Assembly: GCF_030503435.1 (NCBI RefSeq)
Contig: NZ_JAUKPO010000001.1
Span: 620,001-684,000, forward strand
Direction: 5' to 3'
Source: Rhodocytophaga aerolata
GTDB taxonomy: Bacteria > Bacteroidota > Bacteroidia > Cytophagales > 172606-1
Length of the DNA: 64,000 nucleotides
Numbering within the stretch: position 1 is the first letter of the stretch; each line of letters starts with the position of its first letter. Below the pieces are notes generated by a model. It searched no databases and was not told the origin of the DNA. It saw only the letters and a list, made by a program, of their open reading frames with translations. Shown here piece after piece: positions 25,848-36,173 of the stretch. The position numbers and the translations under genes are program-made.

Positions 25848-27728
25848 GTGATTTTGAAGAAATTAAGCATTGCAGGCCTTCTGTTACTATTGTTGCCTTA
25901 CCTGGCTTGTGCACAAATCCTGGACGACTCTACCAAAGTGCTGTATGGCCCTTCCACTACCAAATATATACTGGAAAAAGATCTGCTGGCTAACAGAAAA
26001 ACCACCTACCGGGTAGATACCCTGATTGATAATTTTCATAATTACAACTTTGTAAACCGCTTTGGCAACCGCTACACGGATCTAGGTAACCTGGGAACGC
26101 CTTTACGTCCGGTATTTTATAGTCCTCCCCCACAAATAGGCACCTATCTGGGCATAGATGTATACGATAAGTATATGTACAGTCCGGAAGATGTCCGTTA
26201 TTACGATACAAAGTCTCCTTATACAAACTTGTATTATGTGCAGGGTGGATTGCAGCAGGCTTTGTTTAATGTAGATTTCAGCCGGAATATTTTACCAAAC
26301 TGGAATGCAGGCATTAACTACCTGCGCCTGACATCGCCCCGGCAGTTTGGCATATTAAATTATGGAGAGGACCGGCAGACCGACCACCACGCCTTTGTTT
26401 TTCATACCCGGTATTTTACCAAAGACAGTACCTACCAGGTAGTAGGCCATTTCTCCCACGTGAACCATGAAATGAAAGACCAGGGAGGGATAGTAGAAGA
26501 GGGAGATGATACAATTGATAGTTTATTCAACTACCGAGATGAACAGCAAAAGTTACATCAGGTTAGGTCTAAGGATTTTAGGAATAATTTCCATATATAT
26601 CACCAGTATGCCTTTGCCAGAGGTTTTCATCTGTACCATATACTAGACATTCAGCGCAGAACGTATGATTACCGGGACAATCAACTGTTTGACTTAAGTA
26701 CCACTCCTCAACCTAATCAACGAGGCAGTTTCCAATCCCATCAGTTTTATCCGGAGGTATATTTCAAAGACACTACTGATTTATCTATCCGGTATATGCT
26801 GTATGAAAATCAGGCTGGTATCAAAGGTAGTCTGGATAAGTTAGATTACCGGTTTTATGCCAGGCGCAGGGATTACCGCATTCAGTATAAGCCTGCGTAT
26901 CTGGAAAAAAAGGTAGCTGGCGAGCAATTTCTGGGTGGCTGGATCAATTACAACTTCAGCGATAGTGCCAGGCTACATGCCGAGGCTGAATATTTGCTAT
27001 TCCGCGATTACCGCCTCAGCGCCGAATACCAGACGCGGTATTGGCGAATTGGGCATAACCGGATGTATTACTCTCCCACCCTGATTCAACAACGGATAGA
27101 AAACAATCATTTTATCTGGAATAACGATTTCCGCCCTACATTATCAGATAATACGTATGCCTACTTAACGATAAATGTAGGGCAATTACATTTTGCTCCT
27201 TTTGCCACCTTCACCAATCTGGATAATTATATCTATTACGATTCGTCGGTGCAGCCACGGCAGGAAGGCAGAGCTATCCAGATTCTTACAGGTGGCTTGA
27301 ACCTGAATTTCAACTGGAAAAATATTCATACCGTTAACCAGGTGGTTTATACCAAAATTACCGGACCCAATGTGCTACGGATACCTGAATGGTTTGGTAA
27401 TTTCCGCTTGTATTACCAAAACAGGGTATTTAAAGTACTGGATGCTCAGTTTGGGGTAGATATGCATTATAAATCTACTTACACTCCGTATGGGTATATG
27501 CCTGCTATTGGACAATATCACTTACCAGATGACTTAGATGATTTTGTAGCCGATGCGTATCTGGTAGCCGACCTGTTTGCTAATATCCGCATTAACCGTG
27601 TCCGGCTTTTTGTTAAATTTGCCCATGCAAACCAGGGGCTACCTAATCCGGGGTATTTTGTAGCTCCTTATTTTACTGGCTTACCCCGTACCCTTGCCCT
27701 GGGTGCTAGTTGGCAGTTATTCGATTAG
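25848..27728 (+). CDS. Putative porin, large outer-membrane beta-barrel
   Basis: A 626-residue protein starting with GTG. It has a signal peptide (ILKKLSIAGLLLLLLPYLACAQ), then the conserved N-terminal part of the Bacteroidota putative porin family: FVNRFGNRYTDLGNLGTPLRPVFY, then PYTNLYYVQGG and FNVDFSRNILPNWNAGINY. About 20 amphipathic strands follow, ending TLALGASWQLFD with an aromatic penultimate position. It probably forms a channel or transporter in the outer membrane; the substrate is unknown. It follows lpxK after 9 bases. Confidence 0.85.
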   Translation: MILKKLSIAGLLLLLLPYLACAQILDDSTKVLYGPSTTKYILEKDLLANRKTTYRVDTLIDNFHNYNFVNRFGNRYTDLGNLGTPLRPVFYSPPPQIGTYLGIDVYDKYMYSPEDVRYYDTKSPYTNLYYVQGGLQQALFNVDFSRNILPNWNAGINYLRLTSPRQFGILNYGEDRQTDHHAFVFHTRYFTKDSTYQVVGHFSHVNHEMKDQGGIVEEGDDTIDSLFNYRDEQQKLHQVRSKDFRNNFHIYHQYAFARGFHLYHILDIQRRTYDYRDNQLFDLSTTPQPNQRGSFQSHQFYPEVYFKDTTDLSIRYMLYENQAGIKGSLDKLDYRFYARRRDYRIQYKPAYLEKKVAGEQFLGGWINYNFSDSARLHAEAEYLLFRDYRLSAEYQTRYWRIGHNRMYYSPTLIQQRIENNHFIWNNDFRPTLSDNTYAYLTINVGQLHFAPFATFTNLDNYIYYDSSVQPRQEGRAIQILTGGLNLNFNWKNIHTVNQVVYTKITGPNVLRIPEWFGNFRLYYQNRVFKVLDAQFGVDMHYKSTYTPYGYMPAIGQYHLPDDLDDFVADAYLVADLFANIRINRVRLFVKFAHANQGLPNPGYFVAPYFTGLPRTLALGASWQLFD

Positions 27729-27792
27729 TAAAAACTCTATTCTTCAAATAACATAAGTGTAAAGTAGGTAAACCTAATTTTCTAATTTTCTA

Positions 27793-28374
27793 ATGCTTGG
27801 CTTAAAACTTCCGACCGACCCCAGATGGGTGAATATAGCCCAGAAAAATATAGAAGAAATTCTCATTGACCATGCCTATTGTGAGCAGAAAGCTGCCTCT
27901 AATGCTATTTCGCTGATTGTACAGTTTCCGGAAAGAACCAAAATGGTAGACGTACTTACAGAGATAGTAGCCGAAGAGTGGAGCCATTTTGAACGGGTAC
28001 TGGAAGAACTCAGAAAACGGGGATTTCGCCTGAGCCACAAACGTGCCGACGAATATGCAGTAAAATTGAATAAACTGGAACGCAAAGGCGGCCATATTAA
28101 CCGGCAACTGATGGATAAACTCCTGATTAGCGCGTTAATTGAAGCCCGTAGCTGCGAGCGTTTTAAACTACTATCAGAACACATTGCTGACGATTCCTTG
28201 AAGAAATTTTATTATGAACTCATGGTTTCGGAAGCCGGACACTATACTACCTTTCTGGAACTGGCTAAAGAATACATGCCAGAGGAAGAAGTAAAGCAGC
28301 GGTGGCAAGAGTTATTAGAAGCCGAAGCAGATATTATTCAGCATCTGGAGGTGCGTGGCGACCGGATGCATTAA
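27793..28374 (+). CDS. miaE: tRNA-(ms2io6A37) hydroxylase MiaE
   Basis: A 193-residue ferritin-like diiron monooxygenase that hydroxylates the isopentenyl group of modified A37 in tRNA. Ligand motifs are HAYCEQKAAS (helix 1 Glu), AEEWSHFERV (ExxH), ALIEARSCERF and VSEAGHYTTF (ExxH). These are typical of MiaE, as is the opening LPTDPRWVNIAQKNIEEILIDH. It is read downstream of the porin after 64 bases that contain CTAATTTT repeats. Confidence is high because all motifs are in order and the length fits. Confidence 0.92.
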   Translation: MLGLKLPTDPRWVNIAQKNIEEILIDHAYCEQKAASNAISLIVQFPERTKMVDVLTEIVAEEWSHFERVLEELRKRGFRLSHKRADEYAVKLNKLERKGGHINRQLMDKLLISALIEARSCERFKLLSEHIADDSLKKFYYELMVSEAGHYTTFLELAKEYMPEEEVKQRWQELLEAEADIIQHLEVRGDRMH

Positions 28375-28495
28375 TTCATAGCCTATAGTCTATAGACAAT
28401 ACTCATCAGAAAAGTACGAATTACTTACGATTGGTTAGGCGAAATTACTCAGCCAGAGCTTCCTCCTGTACATTCTCATCATAAACTGCGGAATT

Positions 28496-29422
28496 TTAGC
28501 TATGGATAACAAACCAGAGCAACAGGAAGAAAATATTCATGCCAGTAGCCGTAAGAAAGTTGAGCCGCATGGTAGACCGGAAGTTTACCGCACTCTCTGA
28601 CTGAAGCACTTTATAAAACCACCACAGGAAAAACACTAACCCCGGACTTAAACATAGTACATACAACCAGAAATAATTCACTGTAAAATAGCTGGTGAAG
28701 TACAAAAAATAGCCTGCAACGGCAGTTAAAAATACAATGGTTGTAAAGATAAAAGTACCCCGGATACCCAACAGGCGGCTAAGCGTTAAGTCTCCCCGGC
28801 GGGCATCTTCGGCATGCTGATAAACCTGCGTCATGGGGTAAGAACCCATAAGTATGAAAGTAGTGAGGAAGGCTGCATAAATCACTACTGGCTGTAAAGT
28901 TTCTTGCAAAGAAGAATTATTCATCGCCTGATAGGCTATAACAAAGGTAAAAGCTCCCTGGAAAAATCCGGCAATGAACCAGCTGACGAGCGGATACTTT
29001 TTCAGCCTGACCCGGTCGTCACTATAAGCCTTGGAAACACCTCCATATATAAATAAGCCTACTACAAACCACCAGCCCAGAACAATTCCCAACAATAAGG
29101 CAACAGCATCTAACAGCAGGGAAACATACAATAGTTCTTTGCTTACTGGCGGAGGCTTTTCCAGACCTCCTATGCTATCCTCATCTTTATCAAAATAACT
29201 ATTGTAACCATTACTGGCCGGATACAGCAGAAAATGTAGAATAACAAACACCATCACAACCCGCCAAGGCTCGGGATCAGGTGATATACTCCAGGCAAAC
29301 AGAAACACAGGTAGTAAAAAGAAAGAGAAAGGCACCCGCAAATGCAGCAGTGTCGAACGGCTGATTCCGTAGGTGCGGTGCACCTGAGGGCTTAATTGCC
29401 TGTAAAATTGTGTTTTGGGCAC
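28496..29422 (-). CDS. UbiA-type prenyltransferase
   Basis: A 308-residue polytopic membrane protein with about eight hydrophobic segments. The two Asp-rich prenyl-diphosphate motifs are visible: NSYFDKDEDSIGG (about residues 73-85) and DARRGDLTLSRLLG (about 206-219). UbiA enzymes attach isoprenoid chains to aromatic or lipid acceptors. It faces a type III polyketide synthase gene across 266 bases, so the acceptor may be the polyketide product. The first motif is slightly degenerate compared with NDxxDxxxD, so the donor is uncertain. Confidence 0.8.
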   Translation of the reverse strand: MPKTQFYRQLSPQVHRTYGISRSTLLHLRVPFSFFLLPVFLFAWSISPDPEPWRVVMVFVILHFLLYPASNGYNSYFDKDEDSIGGLEKPPPVSKELLYVSLLLDAVALLLGIVLGWWFVVGLFIYGGVSKAYSDDRVRLKKYPLVSWFIAGFFQGAFTFVIAYQAMNNSSLQETLQPVVIYAAFLTTFILMGSYPMTQVYQHAEDARRGDLTLSRLLGIRGTFIFTTIVFLTAVAGYFLYFTSYFTVNYFWLYVLCLSPGLVFFLWWFYKVLQSESAVNFRSTMRLNFLTATGMNIFFLLLWFVIHS

Positions 29423-29688
29423 AGATTCCGGTTCCTTTACAAGTAGCTTACAATAGACTTACCATCAAACTTTTATAGTTCAGAAAAACCTACTTCCCTA
29501 ACGTACATCTCAACTGGGCTAGTTGGTTATTTCTCCTCCAAAATAAATATTTGTAAACACAAAACCTATCCATACAGTTAATTACGTATACAATCGTCGG
29601 GCAAGGTTACTAGAATGGCTTAATCATTTTGTACAATTGTCAGTTGTTATTTTTTTTCCGTATAAAACCTGTACCTAGAACAATTGAA

Positions 29689-30798
29689 ATGAAGAGCTAC
29701 ATATCAGCTATTGGAATTGCTAACCCGTCTTATAAAATACCCCAAATGCAGATTGCCGATTTTATGGCAGAAGCAACCCAAATGAATAGTCAAGAAAAGA
29801 GAAAACTCAGTGCCCTATACCGTTCCACAGGAATAGATTACCGGTACAGCGTTCTGGCCGATTATAGTAAACATACTGGCGTTTTTGAATTTTACAGCAA
29901 CACCCCCGATCTGGAACCTTTTCCAATGATTGAGCAACGGATGCGCCTATACCGCGAACATGCCCTGCCCCTATGTATCCAGGCTGTAAATAATTGCCTG
30001 TTTGCCTATCAGGATTTTAGAATAAAAGATGTTACCCACCTCATCACCGTTAGTTGTACGGGCATGTACGCCCCCGGAATTGATATCGAACTGGTGGAAG
30101 AATTTGAACTGTCTACCAACATCAAACGTACAGCAATCAATTTTATGGGGTGCTATGGAGCGTTTAATGCCTTAAAAGCTGCCGATGCCATCTGCAGATC
30201 TGAGCCGCTGGCTAAAGTACTGGTGGTTTGTGTGGAACTCTGCACGATTCATTTCCAGAAAGAAAAAACCGAAGACCACATCCTTGCCAATGCCTTATTT
30301 GCCGACGGGGCAGCCGCTGTAATTATGGAAGCACAACCCCGCTCCTCGTGCTCTATCAGTATTGAGTCTGCCTACTGCGACCTACTTTTCGATGGTAAAT
30401 CAGATATGGCCTGGCATATTGGAAATTTCGGTTTTGAAATGCGCCTGTCTTCTTACATCCCGGACATGGTAAAGAAGGGCATCCGGAAACTAACCGATAA
30501 ATTACTAGAACACTTAAAACTAAACATAAACGATATTCATTTATTTGCTATTCATCCGGGTGGTAAGAGGATTCTGGAAGTAATAGAAGAGCAACTGGGA
30601 ATGCAGAAAGACGACAACCGCTATGCCTACCAGACCTTAAAAGAATATGGCAATATGTCGTCGCCTACCATCTTGTTTGTGCTAAAAGCTTTATGGAACG
30701 ATCTGCAAAAAGCCGATGCTGAAAAAAACATACTAAGCTGTGCTTTTGGCCCTGGCCTTACCCTGGAATCTATGTTATTAAAAGTAAATTATACCTAA
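29689..30798 (+). CDS. Type III polyketide synthase (chalcone synthase-like)
   Basis: A 369-residue thiolase-fold enzyme from ATG 29689; the upstream TTG at 29629 adds only non-homologous residues. The catalytic triad is intact: Cys155 in NFMGCYGAF, His289 in FAIHPGGKRILE and Asn322 in EYGNMSSPT. VSCTGMYAPGID and ALFADGAAAVIM are further family marks. Such enzymes condense an acyl-CoA starter with malonyl-CoA to give alkylresorcinols, pyrones or phloroglucinols. The UbiA-type gene lies opposite. No methyltransferase or oxidase follows; the next gene is a sensor kinase. Confidence 0.92.
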   Translation: MKSYISAIGIANPSYKIPQMQIADFMAEATQMNSQEKRKLSALYRSTGIDYRYSVLADYSKHTGVFEFYSNTPDLEPFPMIEQRMRLYREHALPLCIQAVNNCLFAYQDFRIKDVTHLITVSCTGMYAPGIDIELVEEFELSTNIKRTAINFMGCYGAFNALKAADAICRSEPLAKVLVVCVELCTIHFQKEKTEDHILANALFADGAAAVIMEAQPRSSCSISIESAYCDLLFDGKSDMAWHIGNFGFEMRLSSYIPDMVKKGIRKLTDKLLEHLKLNINDIHLFAIHPGGKRILEVIEEQLGMQKDDNRYAYQTLKEYGNMSSPTILFVLKALWNDLQKADAEKNILSCAFGPGLTLESMLLKVNYT

Positions 30799-30991
30799 TT
30801 CGTTTGTTGACGGCAAGCTCTATTAAGCACAAAACACGGAAACTATTATCTTTCAGATTAGTAGCTAAAAACAGTTGAAATTACCTGATAATTAAATTTA
30901 TACAGGTGAGATATTTTGAAAAAGTATAAATTGTTTTTACTTTAGAGATAATATGTGAACACGTTTCACAACCAGCTTTTGATAAACAGCC

Positions 30992-33900
30992 ATGGAAGAT
31001 TTCAGTGATCTGCTTAGTTACCAGATTAAACAGTATTTGGGTGCCTCTTACCCTATAGACACCAAGCTTCAGAAACTACTACAAGCTATTGATAAAACGT
31101 ACCGGGTCTCTGAAACAGATCATGTGCTGCACCACAAATCACTCAATGGCACCCTCCGCTCCAGTGACCAGACTGGCATAGAAAGTTCGTTACTATTTAA
31201 GGCCATGCTCGACGATCAGACAGAGTTCGTCTGCCGTTTTCTGCCGGATGGTACACTTACCTATGTAAATGAAGCTTATTGCCGCTATTTTGGTAAAAAA
31301 CGCCAGGCTTTAATCGGCAGCAACTTTATGCCTATTATTCCCGGGGAAGAACTGGTAGAAATTCAAAAACTATACAGCCAGTTTTCGCCGCAAAATCCTA
31401 TTATCCACAGCGAACACCGGGTAATTATGGATAACGGCCTTATCCGGTGGCACCAGTGGACAGACAAAGCTTTTTTCGATGAGCAGGGGAAGTTGATAGA
31501 GATTATGGGTATTGGGCGGGATATAACAGAGCAGAAAAAAGCCGAAATTGAGCTAAAAGAAAGTGAAGACCGCTATCGCACGTTGTTTGAGGCTGCTTTT
31601 GAAGGTATAGTTGTACATATAGATGGTGTAATTCTGGAAATAAACCAGCCTGGCCTGCAAATGATGCAGTACACGGCTGAAGAAGTACTGGGAAAATCTC
31701 TTTTCGAACTGGTTCCTTCCGGCCTGCACGACATGCTAATTTCCGAGCATGCAAATACCCATGGAGACCCCTATGAAGCCATTATTCTCCGGAAAGATGG
31801 TACACCTTTACATATTGAAGTGCTCTCTAAAAAACATTTTTACAAAGGGCGGAAAGTAAAAGTAGCGGCATTCCGGGATATATCTCAGCGCAAAGCCTAT
31901 GAACAAGAAATACATGCCCAGAAAATACTTCTCAATAATATTCTAAACACCCTGCCCATTAATGTATACATTAAGGATAACAGCGGCAGATATGTATTTA
32001 TAAATTACCATTTTAGTGTATCCTTAGGCCGTAAGCCGGTAGAGGTACTTGGCAAAACAGATTTTGATATACTGGATGCACAAACTGCCAGCCGCTGGGC
32101 TGAAGAAGACTACCAGGTATGGCAGCGCAGGAAACTTACCGTACAAGAAGAGAAAGTAACCTATAATGGCAAAGTTGCTCACTTGCTATCTGGCAAAACC
32201 ATTATTCAGACAAATGATATCGATACTCCCCTCCTGCTAGGCTACTCGCTGGATATTACAGACCGGGCAAAGGCAGAGGAAGAACTGCGTGTGCAGGAGA
32301 GCTTTATCAGGCAGGTTTTAGACACTGGGCCCAACCTGATCTTTGTAAAAGATACACAGGGAAATTTTATGCTGGTCAATCAGGCTACCGCCGATTTGTT
32401 CGGGATGTCTAAAGAAGAACTTACCAAAATGAACAATGCCGTAGCTCACAGCAATGCTGCGGAAAATGCTATTTTTAATCAGGCAGATAAGCAAGTAATA
32501 GAAAAAGGCATTACTATACGCCTGGAAGAACCTTTTACCAAACCTACTGGGGAAACCTTATGGTTTTATACCATCAAAAAACCACTGTATTTGCAAGATG
32601 GCCGGGTGCAAGTGCTGGTTGTTTCCCAAGATATTACCGAGCAAAAGCGGATGCTGGAACTATTAAAAACCAGCGAAATGAAATACCGCAGACTGGTAGA
32701 ACATGCCACCGACATGATTTACAACTGCGATCCTAAAGGCTATTTTGTGTATGCCAATCCGGTAACCTGCCATGTATTAGGGTATACCGAAGAAGAACTG
32801 ATTGGGAAGCACTACATTGAGTTTGTTACACCTGAGTATATTCCGGTATTACAGGCCTTTTACAAAAAACAATCGGAAGAGAAAATTACCGATACCTATA
32901 TTGAATTCAAAGGCATAACCCGTACAGGAGAAGTAAAATGGGTAGGCCAGAATGTGCATATGTTTATGGAAGGCAAACAGATAAAAGGCTTCCAGACAGT
33001 GGCACGGGATATTACCGAACGTAAACGGGTAGAAGAAGAGCTGATTTATGCCAAGCAGGAAGCAGAACGGTCTATGCGGGCAAAAGAACAGTTTTTGTCG
33101 GTGATGAGCCACGAAATACGTACTCCACTGAATGCCGTAATTGGATTAACCCACCTGCTGCTAGACGAAAATCCGCTGCCTGAACAAATAGAACAGTTGA
33201 ATGCTATTAAGTATTCTGCCGACAACCTGATGTTCATCATCAACGACATTCTGGATTTTTCTAAAATAGAATCTGGCAAGGTATCGTTTGAAAATATTGA
33301 TTTTGACCTGAGAAACATTTACAAAGGCATTTTCCAGACGTTGAACTTCAAAGCTGCTGAAAAGAATATTCAATTACAGTTTCACGTAGCTAACGATATG
33401 CCTACTCTGCTGGTAGGAGATCCGGTAAGGCTCAATCAGATTTTACTGAACTTAGTAAGCAATGCGGTAAAGTTTACAGATGCCGGATTTGTAAAAGTTA
33501 CTACAAAAGTCAGCAGCCAGGCAAGAGATAAAATAACCCTGGAGTTTACAGTTCTCGATACCGGAATCGGCATACCCGAAGATAAACTGTCTACCATATT
33601 TGAGAGTTTTACGCAAGCAAGCAGCGAAACTACCCGCAAGTTCGGAGGCACGGGCCTGGGGCTTACCATTACCAAACGCCTGGTAGAGTTACAGGGCGGG
33701 AAAATTTATGTACGCAGCAAACCAGGCGTAGGCAGTGAATTTATTGTTAGGTTGAGTTTTGGCTTAGCCCACCAGCTGGCAGAAACAACCAATAAAAATT
33801 TTACCCGGCAACCGGCCGATAACCTGGAAGGCATCCATATATTACTCGTAGAGGACAATAAAATGAATCAGCTGGTAGCTAGTAAATTCCTGAAAAGATG

Positions 33901-34594
33901 GGGAGCTACCTTAGATATAGCAGAAAATGGGCTGGAAGCCATAAATGTTCTGGAGAAGCAGAGTTACCATCTTATACTGATGGACTTACAAATGCCTCAG
34001 ATGGACGGTTATGCCACCAGCCGGTTTATCCGGAGTAATATGCCCCATCTGAATAATACACCCATTCTGGCCCTTACCGCCTCTGCCTTATTGGATATCC
34101 GCAAGAATGTGATGGAAGTGGGCATGAATGATTACCTTACCAAACCTTTTGATCCACAGGAGTTGTACAATAAAATCAGGCAATATGCTTGTCATAAACC
34201 GGTAGCGTATAATGGGTTGCCGGAACCTGCCAGAGAGCATACAGATCTGGTAAATCTGGACTATCTGGAAGAGATTTCAGCCAGTGATAAAAAGTTTATG
34301 CAGGAAATGATCCGGATTTTTATCCGGCAAACCCCGGGATTTATAGATACCTTGCAACAGGCCTGCCAGTGTACCCCCCCGGAATGGGCTACTATCCGGT
34401 ATATGGCGCATAAACTAAAGGCCACCATCGCGATGATGGGCATTACGCAGCTACAACCGGTAATTGTTCAACTGGAGACGTACGCTATTCAAGAAAGCAA
34501 TATTCTGGAAATAAGCACCTTACTTGCCCAAATAGCACAGGTATATGCGTTGGTAGATATTGAACTCCAGGCCCGGCTGGAAGTGTTCCAGTAG
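30992..34594 (+). CDS. Hybrid sensor histidine kinase with five PAS domains, receiver and Hpt
   Basis: A 1200-residue cytoplasmic phosphorelay protein without membrane segments. Five PAS/PAC modules lie at about 70-185, 190-305, 310-430, 435-555 and 560-690. HisKA follows with His707 in SHEIRTPLNAV, then HATPase_c to about 935 (LNLVSNAVKFTD, DTGIGIPEDKL, GGTGLGLTI). Next come a receiver domain with Asp998 in LILMDLQMPQMDG, and a C-terminal Hpt with His1140 in MAHKLKAT. The full His-Asp-His relay is in one chain. No DNA-binding partner is adjacent, so the output regulator must be elsewhere. The signals sensed are unknown. Confidence 0.93.
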   Translation: MEDFSDLLSYQIKQYLGASYPIDTKLQKLLQAIDKTYRVSETDHVLHHKSLNGTLRSSDQTGIESSLLFKAMLDDQTEFVCRFLPDGTLTYVNEAYCRYFGKKRQALIGSNFMPIIPGEELVEIQKLYSQFSPQNPIIHSEHRVIMDNGLIRWHQWTDKAFFDEQGKLIEIMGIGRDITEQKKAEIELKESEDRYRTLFEAAFEGIVVHIDGVILEINQPGLQMMQYTAEEVLGKSLFELVPSGLHDMLISEHANTHGDPYEAIILRKDGTPLHIEVLSKKHFYKGRKVKVAAFRDISQRKAYEQEIHAQKILLNNILNTLPINVYIKDNSGRYVFINYHFSVSLGRKPVEVLGKTDFDILDAQTASRWAEEDYQVWQRRKLTVQEEKVTYNGKVAHLLSGKTIIQTNDIDTPLLLGYSLDITDRAKAEEELRVQESFIRQVLDTGPNLIFVKDTQGNFMLVNQATADLFGMSKEELTKMNNAVAHSNAAENAIFNQADKQVIEKGITIRLEEPFTKPTGETLWFYTIKKPLYLQDGRVQVLVVSQDITEQKRMLELLKTSEMKYRRLVEHATDMIYNCDPKGYFVYANPVTCHVLGYTEEELIGKHYIEFVTPEYIPVLQAFYKKQSEEKITDTYIEFKGITRTGEVKWVGQNVHMFMEGKQIKGFQTVARDITERKRVEEELIYAKQEAERSMRAKEQFLSVMSHEIRTPLNAVIGLTHLLLDENPLPEQIEQLNAIKYSADNLMFIINDILDFSKIESGKVSFENIDFDLRNIYKGIFQTLNFKAAEKNIQLQFHVANDMPTLLVGDPVRLNQILLNLVSNAVKFTDAGFVKVTTKVSSQARDKITLEFTVLDTGIGIPEDKLSTIFESFTQASSETTRKFGGTGLGLTITKRLVELQGGKIYVRSKPGVGSEFIVRLSFGLAHQLAETTNKNFTRQPADNLEGIHILLVEDNKMNQLVASKFLKRWGATLDIAENGLEAINVLEKQSYHLILMDLQMPQMDGYATSRFIRSNMPHLNNTPILALTASALLDIRKNVMEVGMNDYLTKPFDPQELYNKIRQYACHKPVAYNGLPEPAREHTDLVNLDYLEEISASDKKFMQEMIRIFIRQTPGFIDTLQQACQCTPPEWATIRYMAHKLKATIAMMGITQLQPVIVQLETYAIQESNILEISTLLAQIAQVYALVDIELQARLEVFQ

Positions 34595-34636
34595 AAAGTA
34601 CGCTGATCTTGCTTCGATTCGAATAGCTACATCTAC

Positions 34637-35467
34637 ATGCACAGGCTGGAACACACGTTTTCTTACAGAGGGGCACACCTGCACTACAGTTGTATAGGCA
34701 CAGGCAATAAAATACTGCTTGCATTTCATGGATATGGCCAAAGTAATTTGCATTACCGGCATATGGCTGAACAACTATCAGGGCATTATACTGTTTATGC
34801 ATTTGATCTGTTTTTTCATGGCAAAAGTATCTGGCACCTAAAAGACCATCCGCTCACTAAAGAATTTCTTGGTAAGCTGATGCAAACATTCTTACAAGAG
34901 AAGCAAATAGACCGCTTCTCTGTTATGGGTTTTAGTATGGGTGGCAAATGGGTATTGGCCCTTCTCGAGCAATTCCCCCAGCAAATAGATGAACTTATAT
35001 TAATTGCTCCGGATGGTGTAAAAACCAGTTTCTGGTATAACTTAGCCACTTATCCCGGCTGGACGAAAAACCATTTTCGTAAGGTTGCCATCTCTCCTAC
35101 CTATTTTCAAACATTAGCTCACACCTTTAGAAAATTGCATTTGGTGGACAAAGGCGTTGTCCGTTTCGCCCAGCATCAGATGAATACGCGTCAGAAGCGG
35201 CTGCGGGTATATTATTCCTGGATGGTGTTCCGGGAGTTAACGTTTAACATGACACATATTGCCTCGCTGCTTACTGCTTATCAAATACCGGTAACTATGT
35301 TTCTGGGAATATATGATCGCATTATCACAAAAAAGAATATGGAGGTATTGTTGAGTAAACTTCCCAAACACCGGCTAATCCTGCTGGAAACCGGGCATAA
35401 TCAATTACTGGAAGAAGTAGCTGCGTATTATGCCAAGTATGGAATTCCTGAAAAAGCAGAAAAGTGA
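34637..35467 (+). CDS. Alpha/beta hydrolase
   Basis: A 276-residue hydrolase-fold protein. LLAFHGYGQ is the oxyanion region; the nucleophile elbow is GFSMGGK (Ser in G-x-S-x-G). The acid Asp is in FLGIYDRII and the catalytic His in LETGHNQLLEE. No signal peptide is seen, so it is cytoplasmic. The substrate is not readable. It follows the hybrid kinase after 42 bases on the same strand and may be co-transcribed, and it nearly abuts the convergent VTT gene (4 bases between stops). Confidence 0.85.
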   Translation: MHRLEHTFSYRGAHLHYSCIGTGNKILLAFHGYGQSNLHYRHMAEQLSGHYTVYAFDLFFHGKSIWHLKDHPLTKEFLGKLMQTFLQEKQIDRFSVMGFSMGGKWVLALLEQFPQQIDELILIAPDGVKTSFWYNLATYPGWTKNHFRKVAISPTYFQTLAHTFRKLHLVDKGVVRFAQHQMNTRQKRLRVYYSWMVFRELTFNMTHIASLLTAYQIPVTMFLGIYDRIITKKNMEVLLSKLPKHRLILLETGHNQLLEEVAAYYAKYGIPEKAEK

Positions 35468-35471
35468 GTTT

Positions 35472-36173
35472 TTAATATGTCCGCTGCTCCACTGTTTTCC
35501 GGAATGCTTTTATGCCATAGTAAAATAGCCCAGCAAACGAAATTACAATCAGCACAATCATGGCAAGTCGCATATACTGATTCTCGTGGTTCTCTTCCAT
35601 CAGATTCCGGAAAGCACTGGCTTGTGTTCCTACCCAAATGGTCATAACTGTACGCGGAAACATGCCTACAAAGCTGCAAATAATAAACTTTTTGAGGTCT
35701 GTTTTTACAATAGACAAAACCACATTCATAATGGCAAAAGGCAGAATAGGCGATAAGCGGGCTAATACAATAATACTCCATTGGTTCGATTTCAGGCGAT
35801 CTATCCATTCTTTTACTCCCTTCTTCTCACTGATGGTTTGCATAAACTTCCCATTATCTATAAAGGATGCTGCCTGATAACCTATATAGGAAGCCAATAA
35901 GTATGAGATGCAAACACCCGGCAAAGAACTCCATCCTAGAAAGTAGCCACTAAGCAGGGCAATAAAAGTTGTAGGCGTCATGGCAAAAGCCATTGTAAAG
36001 CTGGTAGCAACGTAAAACAGAAACCAGTGATACCACTCAAAATTTTGTATTTCTGCTTCATACCTGGCTGCATAAAAAGTGACAACAGAACTCACAATAA
36101 TGGCCATTACACCCATTAGGGAAGTATAGAGCAACGACTTCTTATTCTCTTCTATAAATTTTGGTAAAGGCAT
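35472..36173 (-). CDS. TVP38/TMEM64 family (VTT domain) inner-membrane protein
   Basis: A 233-residue protein with about six hydrophobic segments. The core of the VTT/DedA-like fold is visible: TPTTFIALLSGYFLGWSSLP (a re-entrant loop with Gly), then VLARLSPILPFAIMNVVLSI and SFVGMFPRTVM. The R-x-SPxxPF motif is characteristic. Members are thought to move lipids across membranes (flippase/scramblase-like). No partner gene is evident. Confidence 0.85.
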   Translation of the reverse strand: MPLPKFIEENKKSLLYTSLMGVMAIIVSSVVTFYAARYEAEIQNFEWYHWFLFYVATSFTMAFAMTPTTFIALLSGYFLGWSSLPGVCISYLLASYIGYQAASFIDNGKFMQTISEKKGVKEWIDRLKSNQWSIIVLARLSPILPFAIMNVVLSIVKTDLKKFIICSFVGMFPRTVMTIWVGTQASAFRNLMEENHENQYMRLAMIVLIVISFAGLFYYGIKAFRKTVEQRTY

